Source: Marsupella aquatica (lineage: Eukaryota > Marchantiophyta). From it: 64,000 nt of DNA. Of this stretch, positions 24,101-35,300 are shown piece by piece. The notes below the pieces were generated by a model. That model saw only the letters and a program-made list of their open reading frames with translations, was not told the origin of the DNA and did not search any database. The number at the start of each line of letters is the position of its first letter. Position 1 is the stretch's first letter. A program made the position numbers and the translations under genes. The stretch lies in NCBI GenBank assembly GCA_973895155.1, contig OZ316898.1:2170001-2234000 (forward strand), given 5' to 3'.

Positions 24101-27100
24101 TGCAACCCCTTCTCTACAATTGGTTTTGGACCAAGGTTTCGAAACAACTTTGGTCCAAGGCTCACCTGAATTTAATTCAACTCACTGGAATGATAAGCAG
24201 TTTGGCGTTGGTTTGCCCCTTGATCATGTGAGCTCCCATGAATTGAAACAAACCAACTACAAATAAATCATTATTTATTGCAATTAACTCTCCACACTTT
24301 TCTTGCAATCTCTTTCACAATTTGTGCACTCTATTTTATGATGTCTTTAAACCCACATAGTCTGCGGATGGTTTGCAAATAATAATGATTTTAGATGTAA
24401 CAATACTCACATGGAGACACTAGACAGTAGTCTAAAACAAAGTACAGGAGCTTGGATTGTACCCTCAATACGTCCCCTGTAGCAGTGGCAACATACATAA
24501 ATTCATCTCTTGCATCGATCACCTAGCAGGGAAATAATCTCTTAGCTCCAATATGTTAGGATACTCAACTTGGAATTCTGTCCCATATTGAAATACTAGG
24601 ACCTTCATAAGGATCAAACAAGTCAAAAATTATCTTTTGTCGGAGCTTCAATAATTCATTGTGTGACATTCTTTGCCATTTTTGTCATACTGATTGTGCT
24701 ACCAGTGATTTGCACTTCCATTCCCAGGTGTGTAGGGATATTGAAGCAGCCTAGTGTGCAACAATGGTTTGAAGTTGACAGTCATGACAACTTTCCACCT
24801 ACAAGGTTGTTAGAGTGTACCAGTGCCAGATGAATTCGCCTGTTGCGTCCTGTATCACAATCGTGAGGAGACAACTTTCTGTTGGGGACATCAAGATCCC
24901 ATACAATGAGTTTGTAGTCACCAGCAGTGACAAGCCTGTTGGCATTCTGATTTAGAAACTTAACAGCTGTTGCATAGTCATAGGGTACAGGGCTTCCACA
25001 TATTGCTATCCCTGTTTTGACTCTCCACACCACAAGTTTGCAGTCATCTTGACCTCCAGTGGACACCAAGTACTCATCATCGTGCGAGAAGTCAAGGGCC
25101 TGAATCTTCACCTGTTAAAGAAAAAACCAAACTCTCAACCTCAGTTCCATTCTCCCATGAATGACCAAACCCTCTCAGTTGAAGATGGTAAGACACCTTT
25201 GTTGGCCCACTTGCAACAAGAAATATTGACTCAATCAAAAGCTTGTGGAGGTCAAATTGTAAGCAATGGTTATTTAGTCCTTTGTGTGTTCATAAGTGAA
25301 ATTCCACCAGATTTTCAAGTATTACCTTGTGAAGATTTATTTTGTGAAGGAGCTTGCGCCCAGGCAAGTCCCAGATGATGATAGTGGCATGAAATCCCTG
25401 TGGTGCAATCTGCAAGTTGCTGTAACCAGAAGGAAGTCAGTCCTCAAACTGCAATGATGTTGTCCCAAGCAAATTACACATTGAACAAGTTAAGTTCATC
25501 AATATTTCAAATTAATGGGTCTCTCAATTTGGGATGCAAAAATAATTCTCATAGACAGAAATTGCATTGGTTAGTCAAGTAAGTGAACATTTATCCCATG
25601 AAACATTTTGTCCATTGAGCTCCATTTTTACAAATTGGATAGGAAGGAAGAGAATGATTTTTTTGAATTTCAAAACATTTAGGAGACAGAATAAAGGGTA
25701 GGGGGGAGGACCTGGCCACTCGCCAAATATTTCCCACTTTTGGAAGCAACTACAACAGCAATTCTGTTGGTGTGACCTTGAAGAAATTCTTGTGATCTCA
25801 GGTTATTCTGCAGATGTAACAACACAAATCAATAGAATGATCACAGCAGGCCTGGAATCCGTTCCATTAGTCTATTTCGATATGTTTGTCTGACTCCATA
25901 TTCTAGATAGGATATAAGGTGGCTAGCTGGCTGCCTGATGTTCTGTTGTTTTGAAGTAAGTCTTATGCAAGAAGGTTGCCTGATGAGAGAAGTATTGTTT
26001 ACGAAGCAACTATCTTTGAGGAGTCCGTGTACAATGATAAGTAGACAACTGCCCTAAAAGTACTGATAGAAGTGACAATATTAGGACCAAGCTGGGCCAG
26101 ATGGACTAGATGTCTTGTCATGAGCATTGTTGAATTTCATTCAAGAAGAATCTGAATGAGATGCTTAAATAAAGTAAAGGGGGTTCTTCAAGGTTCAGTT
26201 GTCTGAAAAAATCTATTCACAAATGATATCTTTGCTGTTGGTTTTGGTATTGAGCATGACAAGTTCATACTAGCAGCTTTCATGTTGTATAGGTGAACCC
26301 TCACATGGTGTTGGACACATGTTCTTATCAACTGTAGAATGTCTGCTCAACATTTTGATGACCCCAAGAGACAGGTGCTGACAATTTCCCTCACGACTGT
26401 CTTTCTTCAGATGGACAAGTTCATACTCCCTCAAGCCTAAATGTGGCATATTGCAGGTGGAAAGGGAAGGATTATTTTCTGGCAATAGAATAATTGGTTC
26501 AAGTTCCCAGCCGACCAGAGCTCTCTTGAACAAGGAGTGCACAGTAGCTCAACTGGTACACACAATCCATTGTGTGGAACCAAGACACAGTCTTGCATAG
26601 AGAACTTCCACACCAAAACTTGTTTGGGCTCTTTCTACTCCAGGAGTCAATCTATCTGAAGGGAGGAATTTTAAGACAGAGTTGCCAGATATCTGTGACT
26701 ATTCCAGACAATTGCATTCAGGATTGCCAAGACTAAGTTGCCATCTCTATGATTGTTTGTTGACTGTCTCCCTTTCCAAAGGATTGTTTCCAAGCTAGTG
26801 AGATATAGCTCACAAACCATAACTTGTTTCCTTATGATTTAAATTCCAACCATGGATTCCTTGTGGGTTGGGGATAATTCTCTCCCAACTCTTTGTCTTT
26901 TTATGGGATTGAGAGTATAGTATCTAACAAGACTCAAGTTTCCAGTTAAAATGTATGTCTCTTGTCATCTCATGAGAATTAGTATGAGTAGAATATGGTG
27001 ACTAGCTGCTTGAAAAATCAAGAGGACATGGTACCAAACGAGGAAGTAGCACTCAATGCATTTAACGGGGTCACTCATCACATAATTTGCAGCTAAAGGC

Positions 27101-27312
27101 CAAAGCAAACTCCAATTCCTACAACTTGATCCATACTAGTATGACAAATCTAGTCTCAAAAGCTGGGTGGAGGTAGTCACCCGATTGCGCAAAACAATTG
27201 TTGTCCCAAGGGCATACATGAGCATTTTCTTGTCATGGCTCAATAAAATTCCACTAGGAACTGTGCCTGCATACCCAATGCAGGCATCCAACGGAAGTGG
27301 ACGCAATGCCAT
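18146..27312 (-). CDS. CFAP52: CFAP52/WDR16, cilia- and flagella-associated WD40-repeat protein (complete, 14 exons, 740 aa)
   Basis: Doublet-microtubule inner protein of motile axonemes; here expected in sperm flagella. Exons in coding order: 27312-27181, 25807-25712, 25409-25326, 25111-24803, 24522-24463, 24165-23897, 23545-23371, 22790-22605, 21029-20952, 20730-20647, 20369-20301, 19739-19638, 19462-19262, 18523-18146. All but one junction are phase 0; the sixth exon ends in phase 2 and joins cleanly. Diagnostic segments include IGYAGTVPSGILLSHD, FLQGHTNRI, KLVVWRVKTGIAICGSP, DGKSIISGWADGKIRAYGP and VSGGVDREVKLWNYDEGH, giving two seven-bladed propellers as in animal and algal orthologues (about 620 aa). 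The ATG at 27312 gives MALRPLPLDACIGYAG, aligning with the family start. The last exon adds about 95 residues, mainly five 14-residue S/TP-rich repeats, absent from animal copies as I recall them. The end of exon 8 is the least certain junction. Confidence 0.9.
18149..18355 (-). repeat. Five 14-residue Ser/Thr-Pro repeats at the CFAP52 C terminus
   Basis: Coding repeats SPAQPDTPKSNISG, SPAQAETPKTNASG, SPAQSASPKSNPYA, TPDQLCTPKSNASE and a 13-residue last copy ending TPKSAS. Each has a TPK or SPK core, a minimal proline-directed kinase site. They follow the last WD blade and a Pro/Glu linker. Confidence 0.85.
18937..19027. repeat. Inverted repeat in CFAP52 intron 13 with telomere-like loop
   Basis: Perfect 23-bp arms (18937-18959 and 19005-19027; core CCAATCAGAACAATTTT) flank a 45-bp loop containing TTTAGGGTTTAGGG. 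Likely a small MITE or hairpin. Confidence 0.75.
21414..21610 (+). repeat. 66-bp tandem repeat in CFAP52 intron 8, three copies
   Basis: Units start at 21414, 21480 and 21546 with GGCTAAATCCCTACCCATCC and are nearly identical; the third lacks one base. Surrounding intron sequence (about 21350-22080) resembles the region at 58.9-59.3 kb. Confidence 0.85.
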
Positions 27313-28280
27313 ATCTTGATTGAACACACCTTGCCTCACCTAACTAGACCCTTCCCTAGCTGGCCAAGGGCAAATCTCATCTAAAAAATAGCACAATCTG
27401 CTGATCTCTCTTGCCTACTGTTTTGCTAGGGTCTTGAGTTCACATGATCTCCTGATTGTCATTTGACAACCAATCTGTATCATTGCAGACTCTTCTTGGA
27501 TTCCATTGGGTGGGAATCTCTTGAGCAAAGTGTATTTGCTCATCTCTACCTACTTCTCATTCATTCTTCAATTCTGCCCCATTCCCTCAATTTAAGTACC
27601 ACAAGATGATGAGGTCAGGCATGCTTCCATTGGATACAATGATGCAACTAGATTGCCAACTGATGCCATATTTGCCTTCTAACTTGCCTCCAAGTGTGGC
27701 ATCAAGCATCAGATCAGAGCATTAGGATCCTTTGACATTCAGTAAGTCCCTGTATGTTCTGTGGAAACTGCTGTTTTTGGGTTTGTTGGAATCCGTTTGG
27801 AAAGATCTTTCTATTGAGTAACATAGTCATGAGCCTAATATGGTTGAATTTCACTGAGAATAGAGAGACCTAATCTGTTTGGATAGATCTTTCTATTGGG
27901 TGGTATAGTCATGAGCCTATATGGTGGAATTTCACTGAGAATGTAGAGACCTACCGATTTCTAAAGATGCCTGTCTCTTTTTCTTGCCAAATTTTACTCC
28001 TGCATGCAATTAGTGCTATATGAGCACCAAAGACTAATACTTGATTTATAAAACTATATGTATATATTGGCAAAAGTGTTTTCCCCATTGTACGTCTTGA
28101 TTGCAAAAAGTCCATTGAAATATTTTGGCCAAAGTAATCCATCCTGGCTTCAATTTCAGGTGAACCTCAATATAATAACAATGTTACTTAGCGGAAATTT
28201 CGTCTTCCCCGTCCTAAAAGGAAAAGTTACCCATTAACCAATTCGTTTGTTAGTCTTATTTAATTTATTCTTTTTGAAAA
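27313..28280. other. Upstream region of CFAP52
   Basis: Presumed promoter and 5' untranslated region of CFAP52; no further exon seen. Contains a two-copy tandem duplication at 27796-27955. Confidence 0.4.
27796..27955 (+). repeat. About 84-bp tandem duplication
   Basis: TTTGGA-AGATCTTTCTATTG, then ATAGTCATGAGCCTA and TTTCACTGAGAAT, occur twice with modest divergence. Confidence 0.75.
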
Positions 28281-28942
28281 TGTTCACTGGACCAGGTTAG
28301 TTGGGGTCGGTGGCTGGACAGGTTATCTGTGTCCGGCAGTTGGGGAACGGAGCTCTCCGCCCGATGAGGGTGGGCACAATGCCCAAAAGAGAACACTTCC
28401 CCCGGATAACTCCTAGCCGCCGATACCGGAGATCGACGATCACCATCGTTCTAGAGAATTGGTTGAGCAATAATGATATAATATCCGCAGACGGGAGGGC
28501 CGGGGGAGTGACGGGTGTCGGTCGAGAGGACGAAGGAGGGACCGGTAACGTGCCCGGCGGCGGTCGGGCGGCAGTGCCGGTCAGAACCCGGTCAGAACCG
28601 GCCCTAGCCGGTGGCCGGAAGATGCTTCTCGGGAAAGGGCGAAGGAGCAGAATGGTCACAAGGGTGTAGAGTGCGATTCGGGAGATGGACCTCCGAAATT
28701 CGGAATGGCGAAGGGTTTGATCAGCATTCGATGAGGAGAAAGAGGATTATGATGATTATGATTAATAATATTGCTGTTGACTTGGCGGTGGTCCTGGTCC
28801 TGGTCTTGCCGCGGGAACAGTGTGTGGCGTGATTGATTTAAGGTCACTCGAGCGAAATAATCAAAAAAACACCATCGCATTTCAGTAATGCAGTCGTACA
28901 GCGGTGGTTGTGCGGAGGGGTGCTGGGGACTGCTGGGAGCGA

Positions 28943-29140
28943 GCGATGATGCGGTACCGTCTCGCTGATGAGAGTGTTGGATTGCTCTGTGGAGCTGTGC
29001 AATGATGATCAGTTTGCGTTTGTCGGACAGACCCAAAAGAGGTGAGCGAGGATGCGGTACCGTTCTCGCTTGGAGTGCTGGATTGCTCTGTGGAGCTGTG
29101 CAATGATGATCAGTTTGCGTTTGTCCGTCTGACCCAAAGC
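28943..29140 (+). repeat. About 102-bp tandem duplication upstream of KCS
   Basis: Two copies share GGATTGCTCTGTGGAGCTGT and GCAATGATGATCAGTTTGCG. Small differences show it is not a fresh duplication. Confidence 0.8.
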
Positions 29141-29768
29141 GACGGTAGCCGAGGGAGATTCGGAGGGGTGTGTTCCACATTTGGCTGAGTTGATGAGAGG
29201 CGGGGCTGTCGGTGTTGTTGTTGATGGAGTAGTTGTTGTTCATCTCCGTCTCTCTCGCTCTCTGTGTCCGTCTATTTGTCTTGTACGCTTGCCTTGGTTA
29301 GTATGAGTAATTTGTTCGGAGAGGGTGTTTGCAGTTGCTCCGCATCAGTCCATTCCGCAGTGCCTTGCTGATTGGAAGTGGATTGGTGGCTGATTGAGTG
29401 AGTCCGCTGTCGTACAACTGGATGGCAGGCAGGACGCAGGCTGAGGAATTTAGGAGGGGGTTCCTCCGCTCTCCCTCTCACTTTCGTTTCTCTCGTCCTC
29501 TCCTATCTCTCTCGTCTCCTCCTCGCTCCTTGCCTCACTAAGCTCACGCCGTCCCTCCTCTTCCTCTGGTCCTTGACTCCGTGAGCCTCGTTAAAAAGGT
29601 CCGGTGGAAGGGGAGGTGAGGTGAGCCTATCCTGGTCAGTGCCTCCCTGGGTGTCGGGTGAGGAGCTTACTGGTGATGGTCTGAGAGAAAGAGGGCGACG
29701 AGCGGGGCCTTTTCAATCCTGGTGATACCCGCCAAGGAAGCCTTGTTTGGTGCCAGTCTGCCAGCCAT

Positions 29769-30287
29769 CTACAGAGGGGAGAAGCGTATGTGTGGGGCAC
29801 AAGGGAGGTGAGCGAGCGGAGGAGTGAAACGTGGCAAATCTACTGTAGAGGATCCATCTGTTGGAGGAGCGAGGAGTGCATGCAGGTCACAGTCAGCTGC
29901 GGCTGCTGCTCGCTTCCTGGGTTTCCAGAGTCCGACGCTCTCTGCTTCTTCAGCCGCTGCTGGCTGGCTGGCTGGCTGGCCTGCTGCGGCATCAGTGGAC
30001 AATCGGCGTTTGATTCCAGTTGGGCAGCCGTTCCAGAGAGGTTGAACCTCGACCTTGGGTAGTGGCAGCTTCTTCCCCCCATTGGTGGATGTGGGCGCTG
30101 CTGCCGCTGCCGTCGTGGTGGAGTTTTGGAGAGGTGGGAACAGATGAGTGCGTGATCGATCCGACCGATTCTTATCTGAGGGTCTGACTCCACTGGGTTT
30201 TCCCACCACGCCAATGCGCGCCTCTGGGACGTTGTGAGGCGATTCTGGTTGCATTTTGGAGGGAGGGAGGGCGGGCGAGGCCAGCAT
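29769..30287 (-). CDS. Possible divergent coding region, function unknown
   Basis: A 172-codon open frame on the strand opposite KCS, from ATG at 30287 (MLASPALPPSKMQPESP) to TAG at 29769. It is balanced in charged residues (KLPLPKVEVQPLWNGCPTG, IKRRLSTDAAAG, VGLWKPRKRAAAA) and has an Ala/Pro-rich middle. No family recognised. Long open frames arise by chance in GC-rich DNA, so this may be only antisense to the KCS leader. Confidence 0.25.
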   Translation of the reverse strand: MLASPALPPSKMQPESPHNVPEARIGVVGKPSGVRPSDKNRSDRSRTHLFPPLQNSTTTAAAAAPTSTNGGKKLPLPKVEVQPLWNGCPTGIKRRLSTDAAAGQPASQPAAAEEAESVGLWKPRKRAAAAADCDLHALLAPPTDGSSTVDLPRFTPPLAHLPCAPHIRFSPL

Positions 30288-30738
30288 TCCTCCGTCGGGT
30301 GTGGGTGGTCGGTCGCGAGCGGAGAGCAGCGCCGGCGTGCGCAACCGAGCAATCGATCACCCTTGAAGAAGGTTCTGGCTCGAGAAACTAGCCTCTCGAG
30401 CCTGCCGAGATTGGTGTTGTGGCCCCGCTTTCGAGTTGTCGGATTCCATTTCACTGCTTTTTGCAGTGATCTTCAGACCCTTCTGGTTGTTCCTTGCCTC
30501 CATGGGCTGCAGATGTGTTACTGCCTGAAAGATTTGATTCGTTGATTTAATAGATGACTGAAGAGCAATTTTCAGCTCTCATTGGTTTCACTCCGTACGG
30601 GTGTGTATATTATTTGATACACCGACTGCTATCCTGGAAGGCCTTGTAGAAAATCTGATCGACATTTTTTGACGCACAGCTGTGCCTTCCTCTGTATATT
30701 TGAAGTGAGTGAGTGAGTCGGATCAAAAGTTTGTAGAG

Positions 30739-32319
30739 ATGGCTGCGCCAGGGGGCCCGTTGCAACCTTCACCTCTTGACCAGAGCTCCAGGATGAATGG
30801 TGAGCGAGTGGCTTTGGAGGTGAATCAGCCTAGGCGCCGGCTTCCAGACTTCTTACAGTCCGTGAATCTGAAGTATGTGAAATTAGGCTATCACTATCTG
30901 ATCACCCATCTGGTCATCCTTCTCCTCATTCCTCTGGTGATGGCTGTAGCCCTGGAAGTCGGACGCCTTGGGCCCGAGGAAATATACAGACTCTGGGTGA
31001 ACCTGCAGTTCAACCTCGTGAGTGTGTTGATTTGCTCCGCCCTCTTGGTTTTTGGAGTTACCGTGTACGTCATGTCGAGGCCGAGGCCAGTTTACCTTCT
31101 CGACTATGCTTGCTATAAGCCTCGTGAGGAACTGCACGTTAAATTCCATTTATTCATGGAGCATTCGAGAAAGTCGGGACACTTCGATGAGAAGAGTTTG
31201 GAATTCCAGAGGAAGATTTTAGAGCGGTCTGGATTGGGGGAGAAGACGGCGTTGCCGCCCGAATTGCACAAACTCCCAGCCAACCCCAACATGGCAGAGG
31301 GCCGTGCGGAGGCTGAGTTGGTAATGTTCGGTGCTCTGGATGAGCTCTTTGAGAAGACCAAAGTGAAGCCGAAGGATGTTGGATTGCTGGTGGTGAATTG
31401 CAGTTTGTTCAACCCGACACCGTCGTTGTCGGCGATCATTGTGAACAAGTACAAAATGCGAGGCAATATAAGGACGTACAATCTCGGTGGAATGGGCTGC
31501 AGTGCCGGAGTGATTTCCATAGATCTTGCCAAGGACCTGCTCCAGGTGCATGGCGGCAGCTACGCCATCGTTGTGAGCATGGAGAATATTACGCAGAACT
31601 GGTACTTTGGAAATCGCAGATCCATGCTTATTCCCAACTGTCTCTTCCGAGTGGGTGGAGCTGCGATCCTCTTGACCAACAAGAGGAGCGAGAGGAAGAG
31701 GTCTAAATACCAACTGGTGCACACAGTGAGGACTCATAAGGGAGCTGATGATAAGTGCTTCCGTTGTGTCTACCAAGAGGAGGATGAGAAGTCCAACATG
31801 GGGGTCTCTCTCTCGAAGGATCTTATGGCCATTGCTGGTGATGCTTTGAAGACTAACATCACAACCCTTGGGCCCCTGGTGCTACCTCTGTCGGAGCAGC
31901 TTCTCTTTTTTGCCACTTTGGTTGCAAGGAAGGTCTTCAACTTGAAGCTGAAGCCTTACATTCCCGACTTCAAGCTGGCTTTCGAGCACTTTTGCATTCA
32001 CGCCGGTGGGAGAGCTGTTATCGACGAGCTGGAGAAGAATCTTCAATTGACTACGGAGCACGTAGAGCCGTCCAGAATGGCGTTGCACAGGTTTGGAAAC
32101 ACCTCGTCATCTTCGATTTGGTATGAGCTGAACTACATCGAACAGAAGGGGAAGATGAGAGGAGGAGACCGCGTGTGGCAGATCGCTTTTGGAAGTGGAT
32201 TCAAGTGTAACAGTGCAGTGTGGCAGGCGATCCGTACCATCAAGCCTCCAACGAGAGGACCGTGGGTTGATTGCATCGATTCGTACCCTGTGAAGATTCC
32301 GGAGGTGTACAAATTTTGA
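30739..32319 (+). CDS. KCS: 3-ketoacyl-CoA synthase (very-long-chain fatty-acid elongation), intronless, 526 aa
   Basis: Condenses a long-chain acyl-CoA with malonyl-CoA, the committed step of the ER elongase; products feed cuticular wax, sphingolipids and phospholipids. Two N-terminal membrane segments lie at about residues 52-74 and 90-112. The FAE1/CUT1 domain follows. The catalytic Cys254 sits in GGMGCSAG, His421 in [11 protein letters not shown] and Asn454 in FGNTSSSS. The Cys-His and His-Asn spacings (167 and 33) match the family triad. It ends with KCNSAVWQA and the usual C-terminal tail. Length is normal. ATG at 30739 is chosen (GAGATGG context); the frame is open ten codons upstream but without another ATG. 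No disruption, so likely functional. Which KCS subfamily and chain length cannot be told. Confidence 0.97.
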   Translation: MAAPGGPLQPSPLDQSSRMNGERVALEVNQPRRRLPDFLQSVNLKYVKLGYHYLITHLVILLLIPLVMAVALEVGRLGPEEIYRLWVNLQFNLVSVLICSALLVFGVTVYVMSRPRPVYLLDYACYKPREELHVKFHLFMEHSRKSGHFDEKSLEFQRKILERSGLGEKTALPPELHKLPANPNMAEGRAEAELVMFGALDELFEKTKVKPKDVGLLVVNCSLFNPTPSLSAIIVNKYKMRGNIRTYNLGGMGCSAGVISIDLAKDLLQVHGGSYAIVVSMENITQNWYFGNRRSMLIPNCLFRVGGAAILLTNKRSERKRSKYQLVHTVRTHKGADDKCFRCVYQEEDEKSNMGVSLSKDLMAIAGDALKTNITTLGPLVLPLSEQLLFFATLVARKVFNLKLKPYIPDFKLAFEHFCIHAGGRAVIDELEKNLQLTTEHVEPSRMALHRFGNTSSSSIWYELNYIEQKGKMRGGDRVWQIAFGSGFKCNSAVWQAIRTIKPPTRGPWVDCIDSYPVKIPEVYKF

Positions 32320-35300
32320 ATGGCGTTCGGGTTGACATAATTGTAGAGTCTTCATCATTCGTTATGCAACAAGCTTTCTTTCAAAAGAGCTCTCAATCGT
32401 TCTCCGTTGTGCCCGGCTCTTTCCCCTTTTTATGGGGCGCAACAGCTTTTCTTGTCATTGTATACAATGCACTCTATTAGGCGTTACTGAAATCAGTAAC
32501 GGGGTTCCTGAATAAGGACCGCATGAGAGGCACGTTGGTTGGCAGTGAGGGCTGCGGTGGCAGCTTATTCTGCTTCTCAACACTCGGTCCAAGCGGCGAG
32601 CTTGTGCCTCCATTAGGTAGTCGAGTTGTTGGTGTCATCATTGATATGTAGAGTAGTTTGGCGGGAGGAGAACTTGAATTGGAGGGGTCCCCTGCCGAGC
32701 TGTGCTTGGCTGAGCTTGGCCTCAAGGTTAGGGTGCCTCCGTTTTGTTCTACTTTATTTTGAATTCTGTGAGCAGAAGCAAGGTTCCATGAGTTGTATAT
32801 ACGTAGAGTGGGTTCGTTTCTGTTCCCAGCCTTTTTGGGGATCTCTTACGTGACTTTGGCATAGATAAATTTAATCCTTGGCCTCACAACCTAGATCTCT
32901 ATTCCGGAACTCTCGTGTACGGTGTTCACCTTGCTGATGGTCTTTGTGTCTTGGCACTCTCTTTGGATAAATGGAGGGTACAATGTGATTAAATGGATGG
33001 TGTCTGTTGTGCGCATTCAGTATGGTTCTCTTTTATTCATGAACTCTGCAATCATCCCCATAAGAAAGGGCATAGCTGGTATAAACGAGATGCCCTTCAA
33101 TTTTTGAAATTGATCTATTCATGGGTTTATGCGGGTCAAATTTTGATTTGTTATGCGCTTACTTTCCCGTAAGTGAGCTTGTTACTTGTGGTATTGCAGC
33201 TCTTCAGAGTGTGAAGAAAAGCCGTAGTTTTCTTCGACACGACCAACGGTGCCGTGCAGGGTTGGAAATTTCTGCAATGGCATTCTCTGCATCTTCAGAT
33301 TCTCCCTTCCCCACTGGCAGAGGTGGTATTGAGCGCGGACGCCAGATGGTGTGATTCTTTGTCCCACAACAAGTGCTGTAAACTTTCAATCCTCCTGATT
33401 AAGTGCAAGTTGAAAGACCAGTCAACAAGGGCGATGCCTTTAGAGACAACGAGACGTGGACTCAAGATCTGGTTGTGGTCAATTAATTAAGAAGGCAAGC
33501 CACGTTTGATTGACAACGCTGTGTTTGAAAACTAGAGTGCCTCGCAAAAGCTCACTGGTATTCTTGGCTTGGAAATTGACTGTAACGCGGCGGGTTCTCG
33601 TCACAACTCTCCCTGAGGAAAGTGGTTTCTACGTTGCTGAAAATTCTGCTTTTCACAATTCAAGCTACTGTATGAAACAAGCGAGCTGAGCTGATTAGTT
33701 TACACCTCCAGACTCCTTGATGAGACGGACATGAAGTTGGTAAAGTGAATTAATCGGAGAGAGGGTAACGCCGTGAGGTGGGCGAGTCATGGATAGAGTT
33801 CAGCAAGGTCTCAAGATAGTATCTTCGTCCAAGATGGGAGTCGCCTGCGGGGATGCTATGAATAGACCACAATTACAACAACCGCATTCCTTGAACGAGA
33901 AGCCGAGCCTACCTACCCCCAGTTACATTAAATGAATTCCTTGAGTGGGGGCCGCCAGAAGCACCAGAGCATCAGCTGGCTGCAAGCTTGGGAGTAATCG
34001 TCATGCCACAAACTCGAAGAGCTGAAGTACCCCGTCTTGTGTTTTACCTAAGGTAAGAGCGATCTTTGAAATTGTTGAGTTGACTATACGCAAGAAGAGC
34101 GAGTTAATTCTTGTATTCATCGTCTGCACTGCTTTGCAGAACTTTCAAGATTAGCTATTCAACATGTATGGTGAAGGTCTCCTTGGAGGTGGTTGTCCAA
34201 TAGGAATGCCCGAGGGCTTTCATTTCCACGAGTCCGACATGGGAGAACTTTAAATTGCTTGAGTAATGACCGAAAATTTCTAACGTAGAGTCAAGCTAAC
34301 AAAGATTGCCTCTTCCAATCTGTGAAGTGTATTCTACTCTTTGCCCTCTGCATTCTGCTTCTGCCCTATTCTCTTGCCACAGTTTCTCCTCATAAAGAGC
34401 ATCCAATTTATAAACGAAATTGTTTCTCCAGATCAAGAGCTTTCAATCTACAAACGAAATTGTCGGGCAGGGCTTAAAGAAGGTAAGAATCTGGCTGTTG
34501 AGTCAGCTTCCCACATCCTACACCATCTATTCTATCCGTTCCTCTGATTCGGACTCCTGGAGAAATTATGGCCTGGTGCTGCTCTTAAACTACCTGATTC
34601 CACAAATATGCGTGCTTTCGAGACATAGCTCTGTTGAATTTGGAATGAACACATCCCTCTGCGTATCATTCAAGGAGGTTTAGACCAAGTCAATTTCCAG
34701 GCAGGATGACTACAACCTGTGGGCTTAGTTCTGCTTTTTGAGCCAAAGGCAGAGGACTCAGAATACACGGGGATGTCTTCTCCTTCAGCCAACCCTTCTC
34801 ACTCAGATTCATATCGTACAAGAGAAATGAGAACGAGAGATACCCAATCTCAAGCACCGAGTTGTAATGTCCGTGACATAGCTGGGTTTCTACAGAATCA
34901 TTGTGCACTTGGTCGAGATTTCCATACACAGACTACATCGAGGAGGAGAGTTGTCCGTGACAAAGCTGGGTTTCTCCAGAATATACTGGGAGGCTATGCC
35001 AATGAAACGTTTCTTACATATTGGAACCCCTCCTGAAACTTTCATTGGAGATTGGATCTCAGCTGCGTTTCTCCAGAGTATAATGGGAGCTGGTGGACCC
35101 CCTGGCTGGAAAACTTGGCGCCATGGGCCCCATGACATTCCATACAGATTGGATCCCCAATGGATCCCCTATGTCATTTTTGTGTCAGATGTTCTTCTAA
35201 CAGTTCTCACAAGATGTTTTGCTTGATACTATGACCGATACGCTAGTGTGTAAAATGAGGTCAACCGGCTCAAACCACGACCTCCATGGTTTGGGGCAGT

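Larger units (their letters stand above)
28281..30738 (+). promoter_or_regulatory. CpG-rich upstream and leader region of the KCS gene
   Basis: Base composition turns GC- and CpG-rich here. A pyrimidine-rich CTCTC tract (about 29460-29560) resembles plant 5' leaders. A 102-bp unit (GATGCGGTACCGT... CAGTTTGCGTTTGTC) is tandemly duplicated at about 28948 and 29050. TSS and TATA box cannot be placed safely. Confidence 0.4.
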
